21,950 nucleotides of DNA from Clostridiales bacterium (GTDB taxonomy: Bacteria; Bacillota; Clostridia; Christensenellales; Aristaeellaceae), in assembly GCA_019420065.1 (NCBI GenBank), contig JAHZHX010000035.1, forward strand, positions 1-21,950. Reading direction: 5' to 3'. The position numbers were made by a program, and so were the translations under genes. Positions 6,888 through 14,606 of the stretch are shown in pieces. Below the pieces are notes generated by a model that was given only the letters and a program-made list of their open reading frames with translations, did not search any database and was not told the DNA's origin. The stretch's first letter is position 1, and every line of letters starts with the position of its first letter.

Positions 6888-8273
6888 TCAGGCGTTCTTC
6901 ATGAACGCGGCATACGCCTTCACGGCTTCATACAGGTCTGCCTTGTTGATGATTTCCTGCGGCGCATGCATGGAGAGCACGGGCACGCCGCTGTCGATCA
7001 CTTCCATACCGTAAAGCGCGCAGATATAGGCGATGGTACCGCCGCCGCCAACATTGACGCGGCCCAATTCCGCCGTCTGCCAGGTGACGCCGTTATCGTC
7101 CATGATTTTGCGCAGGCGGCCGATAAACTCGGCGTTGGCGTCGTTGGAGCCGCTTTTGCCGCGGGAACCGGTGAATTTGTTGTAGCATACGCCGCAGCCC
7201 AGGAAGGCGGCGTTTTTGCGCTCAAATACGGAGGCGTAGAGCGGGTCGTAACCGGCGCTCACATCGCAGGAGAGCATACGGCTGGCGTTAAGGGCGCGGC
7301 GCAGCGTCAGCTCGCTGTAAGCGTCGCAGGTCAGGTTGACAAGCTCGGCCATGGCGTTCTCAAAATAGCGGGCGCGCATGCCAGTGGCGCCGACGCTGCC
7401 GATTTCTTCCTTATCGGCCAGCAGGCAGCAGCAGGTGTATTCGGGCGTGCTGTCCAGGGAGAGGATGGCTTCGATGGCGGCATAGGCGCATACGCGGTCG
7501 TCATGGCCATAGCCCAGAATCATGCTGCGGTCCAGGCCAAAGTCGCGTGTCTTGCCTGCGGGCACAGCCTCGATTTCGGCGGAGAGCATATCGGCTTCCT
7601 CAATGGCATAGCGATCCTTGAGGATCTTGAGCAGACCGGCCTTGACCGCGTCTTTTTCTTCATCAGCCAGGGGCTTGCCGCACATGATGATGTCCAGATT
7701 TTCACCGCTGACAACCTCGCCGGCCTTTTTGCTCATCTGCTCCTGCGCCAGATGGATCAAAAGATCGGAGATTCCCACTACGGGGTCGTTCTCTTCCTCA
7801 CCGATGACGATGTTTACCACCGTGCCGTCTTTTTTGACCACTACGCCATGCAGCGCCAGGGCGCGCGCAACCCACTGATAGTTTTTGATGCCGCCGTAGT
7901 AATGGGTGTCGGCATAGGCGATTTCGCTGTCTTCATAGAAGGGGTTCTGCTTGATATCGATGCGGGGAGAGTCAATGTGCGCGCCAACGATGTTGATTCC
8001 CTTTTCCAGGGGCATGCTGCCCAGGTGGAAAAGCATGACCGCCTTGTCCATGCATACGGAATACACCTTGTCCCCGGCGCTGAGCTTTTTCCCTGCCTTT
8101 ACGGCCTCAGCCAAATCAGTATAACCGGCGGCCTGCGCCATTTTGACTGTTTCATGTACGCATTCGCGCTCGGTTTTGCCGTTATCGAGGTAGGCGCGGT
8201 AACGCGCGCTGGTTGCTTCCAGCGCGGCAAGCGCGGCGCTGTCATAGTTTTTCCAGGCATTTGTTTTTTCCAT
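6888..8273 (-). CDS. M18-family aminopeptidase
   Basis: This 461-residue zinc exopeptidase of family M18 (aspartyl/leucyl aminopeptidase type) removes N-terminal residues from peptides in the cytoplasm. Metal and catalytic motifs in order are GAHIDSPR (about residues 97-104, with the first His and Asp), the bridging Asp in YGHDDRV, the EE pair in LADKEEIGSVG and the final His in LSMHAPQE. The length is normal for the family. The start is the ATG at 8273, with GGAGG at 8290-8286. It has its own promoter and is divergent from the lipid kinase gene. The exact residue preference cannot be read from sequence. Confidence 0.93.
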   Translation of the reverse strand: MEKTNAWKNYDSAALAALEATSARYRAYLDNGKTERECVHETVKMAQAAGYTDLAEAVKAGKKLSAGDKVYSVCMDKAVMLFHLGSMPLEKGINIVGAHIDSPRIDIKQNPFYEDSEIAYADTHYYGGIKNYQWVARALALHGVVVKKDGTVVNIVIGEEENDPVVGISDLLIHLAQEQMSKKAGEVVSGENLDIIMCGKPLADEEKDAVKAGLLKILKDRYAIEEADMLSAEIEAVPAGKTRDFGLDRSMILGYGHDDRVCAYAAIEAILSLDSTPEYTCCCLLADKEEIGSVGATGMRARYFENAMAELVNLTCDAYSELTLRRALNASRMLSCDVSAGYDPLYASVFERKNAAFLGCGVCYNKFTGSRGKSGSNDANAEFIGRLRKIMDDNGVTWQTAELGRVNVGGGGTIAYICALYGMEVIDSGVPVLSMHAPQEIINKADLYEAVKAYAAFMKNA

Positions 8274-8314
8274 TTATCCATCATACCTCCATTTTTTTGC
8301 ATATATACGCACAT

Positions 8315-8343
8315 ATTGTAGCATCAAACCCTTTACGGTGCAA
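8315..8343 (-). promoter_or_regulatory. Promoter of the M18 aminopeptidase
   Basis: On the minus strand TTGCAC (8343-8338) and TACAAT (8320-8315) are 17 bases apart, with TGC directly before the -10. It is divergent from the lipid kinase promoter, whose -35 starts only 15 bases away. Confidence 0.8.
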
Positions 8344-8358
8344 GTGGTCAGCGTGGTA

Positions 8359-8387
8359 TAGACAATTTTCATACAAAATGATATAAT
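8359..8387 (+). promoter_or_regulatory. Promoter of the lipid kinase operon
   Basis: TAGACA (8359-8364) and TATAAT (8382-8387) are exactly 17 bases apart. The in-frame ATG at 8391 is too near the -10 to be translated, which favours the start at 8424. Confidence 0.8.
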
Positions 8388-8423
8388 AAGATGTCTATTT
8401 TCTCATTTTTCCGGAGGACGGCT

Positions 8424-9317
8424 ATGAGCAAGTCGCTTTTGATGATTGTGAATCCTGCCGCGGGCCGCTGCAAAGGGCATTTGTTAAAGGATAAAATCGC
8501 CGCGCTTTATGAGCAGGCAGGCTGGAAATGTACCTGCTTTGAGACGGCCGGGGCGGGAGACGCGGCGCGCTTTGCAAAGGAAAACGCGGCGCGCTTTGAT
8601 TTGCTTTTGTGCGTGGGCGGGGACGGGACGCTTTCGGAAACGCTGAGCGGCCTGGTTGAACTGCCTGACATGCCGCCGGTATGCTATGTGCCGCTGGGCA
8701 GCACCAACGATCTGGCCATTTCGGCCGGACTGCCCAAAAAACCGCTGGACGCGGCGCGATGCGGGCTGACCGGCCGGCCTCAGGCGATAGACGCCGGACT
8801 TTTTAACGGCAGCGTGTTTTCGTATGTGGCGTGCTTTGGCGCCTTTTCGCGCACATCCTATATTACGGGCCGCAAAATGAAGAATAAACTGGGGCATTTT
8901 GCTTATATTCTCACTGGGGCGAAGGAGCTTAACAACATCCGTCCTTATCCCGTGCGTGTGAAATGCGGGGAAGAAACGATAGAAGGCGATTTCCTTTTTG
9001 GCGCGGTATGCAATACCCGTTCGCTGGGCGGCGCGCTCAAACTGCCCGTGGGGGAGGATGCGCTCCATGACGGCCTGCATGAGCTGCTGCTGGTGCGCGA
9101 GCCGAAAAATATTTTTCAGGCGCTGACCTTCCTGTGGAGCATTGCCTGCGGGCGCTATGACCATCCCTTGATTGAATGCCGGCATATTTCCGGCGCGGTG
9201 TTCCACATGCCGGAGGATATGCCCTGGTCGCTGGACGGCGAACGCGCTGACGCCGGGAAGGAGGTGCGGCTGAAAACGCTGCGCCATGCGTACCGGTTGA
9301 TGCTGCCTGAAGCATAA
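8424..9317 (+). CDS. Diacylglycerol/lipid kinase (YegS/DgkB family)
   Basis: This 297-residue member of the DAGK catalytic-domain family phosphorylates diacylglycerol or a related lipid with ATP at the membrane surface. It opens with SLLMIVNPAAG, carries the nucleotide-binding GGDGT at residues 65-69, and has PLGSTNDLA about 25 residues later. The late SLDGE segment, with a conserved acidic residue, is also typical. The start is the ATG at 8424, with GGAGG at 8413-8417. The next gene, 42 bases downstream with no terminator, encodes an LtaS-like enzyme that would release diacylglycerol. This supports a DgkB-like recycling role over sphingoid or YegS-type alternatives. Confidence 0.88.
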   Translation: MSKSLLMIVNPAAGRCKGHLLKDKIAALYEQAGWKCTCFETAGAGDAARFAKENAARFDLLLCVGGDGTLSETLSGLVELPDMPPVCYVPLGSTNDLAISAGLPKKPLDAARCGLTGRPQAIDAGLFNGSVFSYVACFGAFSRTSYITGRKMKNKLGHFAYILTGAKELNNIRPYPVRVKCGEETIEGDFLFGAVCNTRSLGGALKLPVGEDALHDGLHELLLVREPKNIFQALTFLWSIACGRYDHPLIECRHISGAVFHMPEDMPWSLDGERADAGKEVRLKTLRHAYRLMLPEA

Positions 9318-9359
9318 AGTTAGGATATTTTATTGTTTTAACGGAGGCTCTTGTTTGTC

Positions 9360-11351
9360 ATGTCGCAGAATGCATGTCAGCGCAAAGCCGCGCTGAAGGC
9401 TTTTGGAAAGCAGGCGCTTGGGTGCCTGCTGCTGGCTTTTTTGCTGAATTTTGTCGTAGAAGCATTATCACAGCATTCGCCGCTGCCACCATTGAAAACG
9501 CTGCTTACCGCTCCATGGACCTTTATATATAATACGCTGCTGATTGCCTGTACGCTGTCGCTGGCGCTTTTTTTCCGCCGCCGGGTGTTTGCCGCAGTCC
9601 TGATCAGCACGGTCTGGATTGTGCTCGGCGTCGTGAACTGCGTTACCCGCGTGATGCGTATTACGCCGCTGAACTTCTATGATTTTGTCATTTTTGTTGA
9701 GAATTTTTCCATCACCAATTCTTATGTGAAGCCTTGGCAGATGGGGTTGATCGCAATATGCGTGCTGGCGCTGCTGGTCGGACTGGCGCTGCTTTTTCGC
9801 CGGGCGGCAAAGAGCGTGCCCAGGCGGCGGCTGGCAGCCTGCTGTCTGGCGGCTTTATGCATGCTTACGGCGGCTTGTACCTATCCGTATGCGCGGTTTT
9901 GCCGTGATTATACCGATCCGTCCAAGGCGTATGCCCAGTATGGGTTCGCTTACAGCCTGCTGCGCAGCGCTGTCAGCCGCGGTGTATCACGGCCGGAAAA
10001 ATATGATAAGATTGTGATTGACGATATCCTGACCGATGTTGCGGCCGGAGACGACGCGCAGCCTGCGCTGGCGTCGCAAACGCCCAACTTTATCTTTTTG
10101 CAGCTGGAATCCTTTCTGGACCCGGTTAATGTGACGGGGATTTCATGCTCGGAAAACCCGGTGCCTACCTTCACGCGGCTCAAGGAGCAGTGCAGCAGCG
10201 GCTATCTGTATGTGCCCACCATCGGGGGCGGGACGGCCAATGTGGAATTTGAAGTGCTCACAGGCATGAATCTCAATGACTTTGGTACGGGCGAATATCC
10301 CTACAGTACGGTGCTGCAAAGCAACACCTGCGAATCGATTGCCCATGACCTGAAGGCGCTGGGCTATGCGGCCCATGCGATTCACAGCCATACGGGGACC
10401 TTCTATCAACGGCATCAGGTCTTTCCTTGCCTTGGCTTTGACACGTTCACGCCGATCGAATATATGAACCATTATACCACCAATGCCCTTGGCTGGTGCC
10501 GCGACGAGGCGCTGACTGGGTGCATTCTGGACGCGCTCAGGGCAGACGAGGCGCGCGATGTGATTTTCACCGTTTCGGTGCAGGGACATGGCAAATATCA
10601 GTCCGAGGCGCCCGAAACGCCCTATGAAATTACGGTAACGGGTTTGGAAGACAATGAAACATTGAAAAACGAGTATGAATATTACGTCAGCCAGCTCAAG
10701 GAAACGGATGATTTTCTGGCGCAGCTTTTATCGGCGCTGCAGGAATTCCCCGAGCCGGTGGTGCTGGTGGTATATGGCGATCATCTGCCGGCCATCAATC
10801 TGCCGGAGGAATGGATGCGGTCCGGCAGCATGCTGGCAACGGAGTATGTGATTTGGAGCAATGACGGCAGCATTGAACGGGAAACGCGCGATTTGCATGC
10901 CTATCAGCTGACAGCCTATACCATGGGGCGCTATGGCATTAACAACGGTATTTTGATGCGCTTCCACCAGCAGTGCGCGGAGGATGCGGACTACCTGACC
11001 GCGCTGCATGATTTGGAATATGACATGCTGTATGGGGACAAATACCTTTATGAGGGCGATATGCCGTATCAGAGGACCGAAATGCGCATGGGCGTAAAGC
11101 CCATCACGCTGACCGGCGCGCAGCGCAGCGATGAAGCCGTGGTGGTGCGCGGCCAGAATTTTACCCGCGACAGCGTGGTGTATGCGCAGGGGCGGCCCTT
11201 GGAAACCTATTATATTGACAGCGATGTGCTGGTGGCTGTGCCCGGGTTGTTCGACAGCGTTTCCGAGGGGGAGGAAATCACCGTGGCGCAGGTCGCCCTG
11301 GATGGAACGGTGCTGGGGCAAACAAAATCAATTCTCTGCGCATTGCGCTGA
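9360..11351 (+). CDS. LtaS-like phosphoglycerol transferase with C-terminal TIG/IPT-like domain
   Basis: This 663-residue membrane enzyme of the alkaline phosphatase/sulfatase superfamily has five hydrophobic segments in the first 165 or so residues, as in lipoteichoic acid synthase. An extracellular catalytic domain follows (about 240-560). Key residues are E250 in QLESF, the nucleophile T292 in GGGTANVEFE, and D474-H475 in YGDHLP, nearly the same positions as E255, T300, D475 and H476 of Staphylococcus aureus LtaS. It would transfer glycerol phosphate from phosphatidylglycerol to a glycolipid, polymer or periplasmic glycan. From about residue 578 to the end there is an added beta-rich segment with GQNFTRDSVVYAQGRPLET, which resembles a TIG/IPT immunoglobulin-like fold. 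The start is the ATG at 9360; a TTG at 9351 lies too close to GGAGG (9343-9347). Confidence 0.88.
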   Translation: MSQNACQRKAALKAFGKQALGCLLLAFLLNFVVEALSQHSPLPPLKTLLTAPWTFIYNTLLIACTLSLALFFRRRVFAAVLISTVWIVLGVVNCVTRVMRITPLNFYDFVIFVENFSITNSYVKPWQMGLIAICVLALLVGLALLFRRAAKSVPRRRLAACCLAALCMLTAACTYPYARFCRDYTDPSKAYAQYGFAYSLLRSAVSRGVSRPEKYDKIVIDDILTDVAAGDDAQPALASQTPNFIFLQLESFLDPVNVTGISCSENPVPTFTRLKEQCSSGYLYVPTIGGGTANVEFEVLTGMNLNDFGTGEYPYSTVLQSNTCESIAHDLKALGYAAHAIHSHTGTFYQRHQVFPCLGFDTFTPIEYMNHYTTNALGWCRDEALTGCILDALRADEARDVIFTVSVQGHGKYQSEAPETPYEITVTGLEDNETLKNEYEYYVSQLKETDDFLAQLLSALQEFPEPVVLVVYGDHLPAINLPEEWMRSGSMLATEYVIWSNDGSIERETRDLHAYQLTAYTMGRYGINNGILMRFHQQCAEDADYLTALHDLEYDMLYGDKYLYEGDMPYQRTEMRMGVKPITLTGAQRSDEAVVVRGQNFTRDSVVYAQGRPLETYYIDSDVLVAVPGLFDSVSEGEEITVAQVALDGTVLGQTKSILCALR

Positions 11352-11369
11352 AGATAAAGGAGCAAATGT

Positions 11370-12332
11370 ATGAGTACTGTGGTTATCGTATTGCTGTTTT
11401 TGCTGGGATTGGTACTTATTATCAAGGGCGGCGACTGGTTTGTGGACGCGGCGGTGTGGATTGCCGAGGTATCGGGCATTCCCAAATTCATTGTAGGCGC
11501 GACGGTGGTATCGCTGGCGACTACCATTCCGGAGCTGCTGGTATCGCTGATGGCGGCGGCCAAAGGCAGCGTCGGCATGGCCGTGGGCAACGCAGTCGGT
11601 TCGGTCACGGCGAATATTGGTCTGATTATGGGTATTTCCATCGTATGTATGCCGGGGGCTGTGAAACGCGGCAGCATTGCGTTCAAAGGCCTTTTGATGA
11701 TTTTTGCCTGCGCCCTTTTGTGCGCTTTTTCCTTTGGCGGCAGCCTGAGCATTGCGGCCTCCTGCCTGATCTTGGCGGTGTTTGCCGTGTACGTTGTCAA
11801 CAACGTGCTGGATGCGAAAAAGCAGATGGGCAGCGAGAAAAGCGAGAATGTGGCCCGCGACAAGGCCACCGTTGCGCGGATGATTCTTTCCTTCGTGGCT
11901 GGTGCTGCCGGTATTGCGCTGGGCGCGCAGCTGCTGGTGGACAACGGCACGGAAATTGCCAAGCTGCTGGGGATCTCCGAGGCGATCATTGGCGTGACGA
12001 TCGTGGCCATCGGCACGTCGCTTCCTGAGCTTGTGACCACTATTACCGCTATTTCCCGCAAGCAGTCCTCGCTCTCCATCGGCAATATCATTGGCGCGAA
12101 CGTGATCGACCTGACGCTGATTATGCCGGTGTGCGCACTGGTTTCCGGCAAAGCGCTGCCGGTTGTGCGCCAGAGCGCGATATTTGACATTCCGGTGTGC
12201 CTGGGCTTTACGGCGCTGGCGATTTTGCCGCCGCTGCTGCTGAAAAAATTCCATCGCGCGCAGGGTGCGGTGATGCTTGTATGCTATGCCGCTTATGTGG
12301 CGGTGCTCTGCACGGTATTTGCGGGGGCGTAA
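11370..12332 (+). CDS. CaCA-family sodium/calcium exchanger-like protein
   Basis: This 320-residue antiporter has the two inverted alpha repeats of the CaCA family, GATVVSLATTIPELLVSL (about 43-60) and GVTIVAIGTSLPELVTTI (about 208-225). The ion-coordinating set E55, N82, E220 and D247 is present, with the same 27-residue spacing as in the archaeal exchanger NCX_Mj (E54/N81, E213/D240). About ten transmembrane helices split by a short charged loop near residues 148-165 are expected. It probably exports calcium in exchange for sodium or protons. AAGGAG at 11357-11362 precedes the ATG. It lies 18 bases after the LtaS-like gene, in the same operon. Confidence 0.92.
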   Translation: MSTVVIVLLFLLGLVLIIKGGDWFVDAAVWIAEVSGIPKFIVGATVVSLATTIPELLVSLMAAAKGSVGMAVGNAVGSVTANIGLIMGISIVCMPGAVKRGSIAFKGLLMIFACALLCAFSFGGSLSIAASCLILAVFAVYVVNNVLDAKKQMGSEKSENVARDKATVARMILSFVAGAAGIALGAQLLVDNGTEIAKLLGISEAIIGVTIVAIGTSLPELVTTITAISRKQSSLSIGNIIGANVIDLTLIMPVCALVSGKALPVVRQSAIFDIPVCLGFTALAILPPLLLKKFHRAQGAVMLVCYAAYVAVLCTVFAGA

Positions 12333-12335
12333 CGC

Positions 12336-12704
12336 ATGGATATCAATGCCTTCTGGGACGCCGTGCTGTGCCAGGATGCGGCGCGGATGCGCGGATTTTT
12401 CCATGAGGACGCCTATGTGAACTGGCATAATACCAATGAGCATTTTACGGCGGAGGAATTTATCCGTGCAAACTGTGCCTATCCCGGAAAATGGCGCGGG
12501 GAAATTGAACGGTGTATTCCTACACCGGACGGGTATGTTGCCGCGGTGCATGTGTATGCGCCGGAAGGCGAGCCCTCCTTCCATGCTGTTTCATTTATCC
12601 GCATGCGGGAAGATAAGATTGACGCTGTGGACGAGTATTGGGGAGACGACGGAATGCCGCCCGAATGGAGGCAGGCATTGCGGTTGGGCAGCAAAATCAA
12701 ATAA
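12336..12704 (+). CDS. SnoaL-like / NTF2-fold protein
   Basis: A 122-residue soluble protein starting three bases after the exchanger stop, with GGGGG (12323-12327) as a weak ribosome site. The pattern is that of the SnoaL-like branch of the NTF2 superfamily. An N-terminal helix with FWDAVLCQDAARMRGFF is followed by ANVNWHNTNE-type strand residues (here YVNWHNTNEHFT) and a C-terminal strand ending in VDEYWGDDGMPPEWR. These are cone-shaped ligand-binding or enzymatic pockets with no single chemistry, so the role is unknown. It is the last gene of the operon, before a hairpin terminator. Confidence 0.8.
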   Translation: MDINAFWDAVLCQDAARMRGFFHEDAYVNWHNTNEHFTAEEFIRANCAYPGKWRGEIERCIPTPDGYVAAVHVYAPEGEPSFHAVSFIRMREDKIDAVDEYWGDDGMPPEWRQALRLGSKIK

Positions 12705-12709
12705 TCAAG

Positions 12710-12741
12710 GGCTTGCCGCAACATGGCGCGGCGAGCCTTTT
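12710..12741 (+). terminator. Terminator after the SnoaL-like gene
   Basis: A ten-base-pair stem, GGCTTGCCGC (12710-12719) with GCGGCGAGCC (12728-12737) and one G-T pair, has an eight-base loop and is followed by TTTT. It ends the lipid kinase to SnoaL operon. Confidence 0.88.
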
Positions 12742-13056
12742 ACATTAAATAAAACATGAAAAAGGGCGGAAAGTACCGCATCAATGTATCAAAAAAGCGC
12801 ATAAAGGCTGACTTGCATGTATCTGAGAAACCGTCTTGCCTGAAAGTTCGTTTTTTTGTTTTGCGGACTTTCATGACCTTTGACGATCTATCGTCCTTAC
12901 CAATATTTGGGGGTAAATGGCATTTTTTCTGTATTTCCTGTGAGCGGATGCAGGGATTTTGTGTTTTTCAGAGAAAAAGAAAGGGTCGTCGCGTCCGGAA
13001 AACGGCGCGGCGGCCATATTACTGCTTTTTTTGAAAGCGGCATAAGGAGTATGCCA
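12742..13056 (+). other. Long leader region before galT
   Basis: No gene is supported over these 315 bases. They contain an imperfect inverted repeat of ten bases, TGAAAGTTCG (12841-12850) with CGGACTTTCA (12864-12873), around a T-rich 13-base loop. A TTGACG at 12880-12885 has only a weak -10 (ATATTT, 12903-12908). A small GC-rich hairpin with a GAAAA loop lies near 12991-13009. The galT frame stays open upstream to 12880, but the extra residues do not resemble GalT and have no ribosome site. The promoter and any sugar-responsive operator should lie here, but I cannot place them firmly. Confidence 0.5.
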
Positions 13057-14556
13057 ATGAATCGGACGGCGAAAGAGGCCTGGGCGGCGGTTGACGGACT
13101 GCTGCGGTATGCACAGGATTGCGGATTGCTGGAGGCTATGGATGAGACCTGGGCGAGAAACGCGCTGCTTGCGGCATTGAAGATGGAGGATTATGAACGG
13201 CAGGAGGCGGAGCGCGGCTTTCCGCAGTGTCTGGAAACGCTTTGCGATTATGCGGCGGAGCGGGGGATCATCGGGGATACGGCGGCTGCCCGCGATCTGT
13301 TTGATACGATGCTGATGGGGATTGTCACGCCGCGCCCGAGCGAGGTAAACAAGAAATTCAGCAGTTTGTATCAGGAAAGCCCGGAGAAGGCAACGGCGTA
13401 TTTTTATAAACTGAGCCAAGACAGCAACTATATTCGCCGCGACCGTATCGCCCGCGACGAGCATTGGACGGCGGATACCCGGTATGGACGGCTTGAGATC
13501 AGCATCAACCTTTCCAAGCCGGAAAAGGATCCGCGCGATATTGCCGCTGCCAAGCTGCAAAAGGCGGCGGGATATCCCAAGTGTCTGCTTTGCGTGGAAA
13601 ATGTAGGCTATGCCGGAACGATTACGCATCCGGCGCGGCAGAATCACCGGGTCATGCCGGTCGATATCTGCGGGCAGGTCTGGGGTTTCCAGTATTCGCC
13701 ATATGTTTATTACAATGAGCATTGCATCGTTATGAACACGCAGCATACGCCCATGGTGATTGACCGTGCGGTGTTTGGTAAGCTGTTTGCCTTCGTGGAG
13801 CAGTTTCCGCATTATTTTCTGGGCTCCAATGCCGATCTGCCCATTGTGGGCGGCAGCATTCTGGCGCATGAGCATTTTCAAGGGGGGCATCATACCTTCC
13901 CGATGGAGCGGGCCGGGGCGGAATTCTCTTTTGCCGTGCCAGGGTACGATGCGGTGGAATGCTGTGTGGTGAAGTATCCCATGAGCGTTATCCGGCTGAG
14001 CGGCGCGGATAAGGGCCAGGTATGCGATTTGGCGGGCCACATTCTGAACAAATGGCGCGGATATACCGATGCGCAGGCGGGCGTTTATGCGGAAACGGAG
14101 GGCGTTCCGCATAATACCATTACGCCCATTGCCCGCATGCGCGCGGGCAAATATGAGCTGGATCTGGTGCTGCGCTGCAATATTACCAGCGAGGCGCATC
14201 CCATGGGGGTGTTCCACCCGCATGCTGAACTGCACCATATCAAAAAAGAGAATATCGGTCTGATCGAGGTGATGGGGCTGGCCATTCTGCCCGGTCGATT
14301 GAAGGCGGAAATGCAGCAGCTCAGGGAGGCGCTGCTTTCCGGAGCGGATATCCGCGCGGACGAGACGCTGGCCAAGCATGCGGATTGGGTGGAGGAATGG
14401 CTCCCCAGACGTCCCGAGCTGAATGCGCAGAATGCGGAAACCATTATCAGAGAGGAGATCGGTCAGGTATTTGCGGAGGTGCTGGCATGCGCCGGCGTGT
14501 TCAAATGTGACGCGGCGGGACGCGAGGCGTTCAAGCGCTTCATCGCAGTGCTATAA
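13057..14556 (+). CDS. galT: Galactose-1-phosphate uridylyltransferase, class II
   Basis: This 499-residue enzyme of the Leloir pathway exchanges UDP between UDP-glucose and galactose 1-phosphate. Class II (Firmicute-type) GalT is about this long and differs from the 350-residue class I. The segments RPSEVNKKF, YFYKLSQDSNYIRRDRIARD and GGSILAHEHFQGGHH (with H271 and H273, the likely uridylylation site) are characteristic. The ATG at 13057 is chosen because AAGGAG (13044-13049) lies seven bases before it; ATG 13051 is one base from it and too close. Neither galK nor galE is adjacent, which is unusual because these genes are often clustered. A hairpin shared with the converging MATE gene ends it. 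Confidence 0.95.
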   Translation: MNRTAKEAWAAVDGLLRYAQDCGLLEAMDETWARNALLAALKMEDYERQEAERGFPQCLETLCDYAAERGIIGDTAAARDLFDTMLMGIVTPRPSEVNKKFSSLYQESPEKATAYFYKLSQDSNYIRRDRIARDEHWTADTRYGRLEISINLSKPEKDPRDIAAAKLQKAAGYPKCLLCVENVGYAGTITHPARQNHRVMPVDICGQVWGFQYSPYVYYNEHCIVMNTQHTPMVIDRAVFGKLFAFVEQFPHYFLGSNADLPIVGGSILAHEHFQGGHHTFPMERAGAEFSFAVPGYDAVECCVVKYPMSVIRLSGADKGQVCDLAGHILNKWRGYTDAQAGVYAETEGVPHNTITPIARMRAGKYELDLVLRCNITSEAHPMGVFHPHAELHHIKKENIGLIEVMGLAILPGRLKAEMQQLREALLSGADIRADETLAKHADWVEEWLPRRPELNAQNAETIIREEIGQVFAEVLACAGVFKCDAAGREAFKRFIAVL

Positions 14557-14559
14557 ACC

Positions 14560-14597
14560 AAGAACCGCTTCCGGAGATTGCTCCGGGAGCGGTTCTT
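14560..14597. terminator. Symmetric hairpin between converging galT and MATE genes
   Basis: A 17-base-pair stem (14560-14576 with 14581-14597, one G-T pair) has a four-base ATTG loop. Each arm begins or ends with AAGAA/TTCTT, so each strand ends in a short T-rich run, but there is no long T-tract beyond the stem. A bidirectional terminator serving both genes is the best reading. Confidence 0.7.
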
Positions 14598-14606
14598 CGA
14601 AAATGC

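Noticed and set aside
6966..8321. 451-codon plus-strand frame opposite the M18 aminopeptidase
   Set aside because: It is a shadow of the aminopeptidase; its sequence has no motif, while the minus-strand product has all M18 metal ligands and a promoter.
8391..8423. Earlier ATG for the lipid kinase
   Set aside because: It lies three bases after the -10 element, so it would be at or before the transcription start; GGAGG is placed for the ATG at 8424.
12756..13034. 92-codon plus-strand frame in the galT leader
   Set aside because: It overlaps non-coding structure, is of low-quality composition (basic and Cys/Phe-rich), and has no ribosome site or similarity.
12880..13056. N-terminal extension of galT by 59 codons
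   Set aside because: The added residues do not resemble GalT and there is no ribosome site at 12880, whereas AAGGAG precedes the ATG at 13057.
12871..14379. 502-codon minus-strand frame opposite galT
   Set aside because: It is a mirror frame of galT, of His/Arg-rich composition and without a ribosome site or a family signature.
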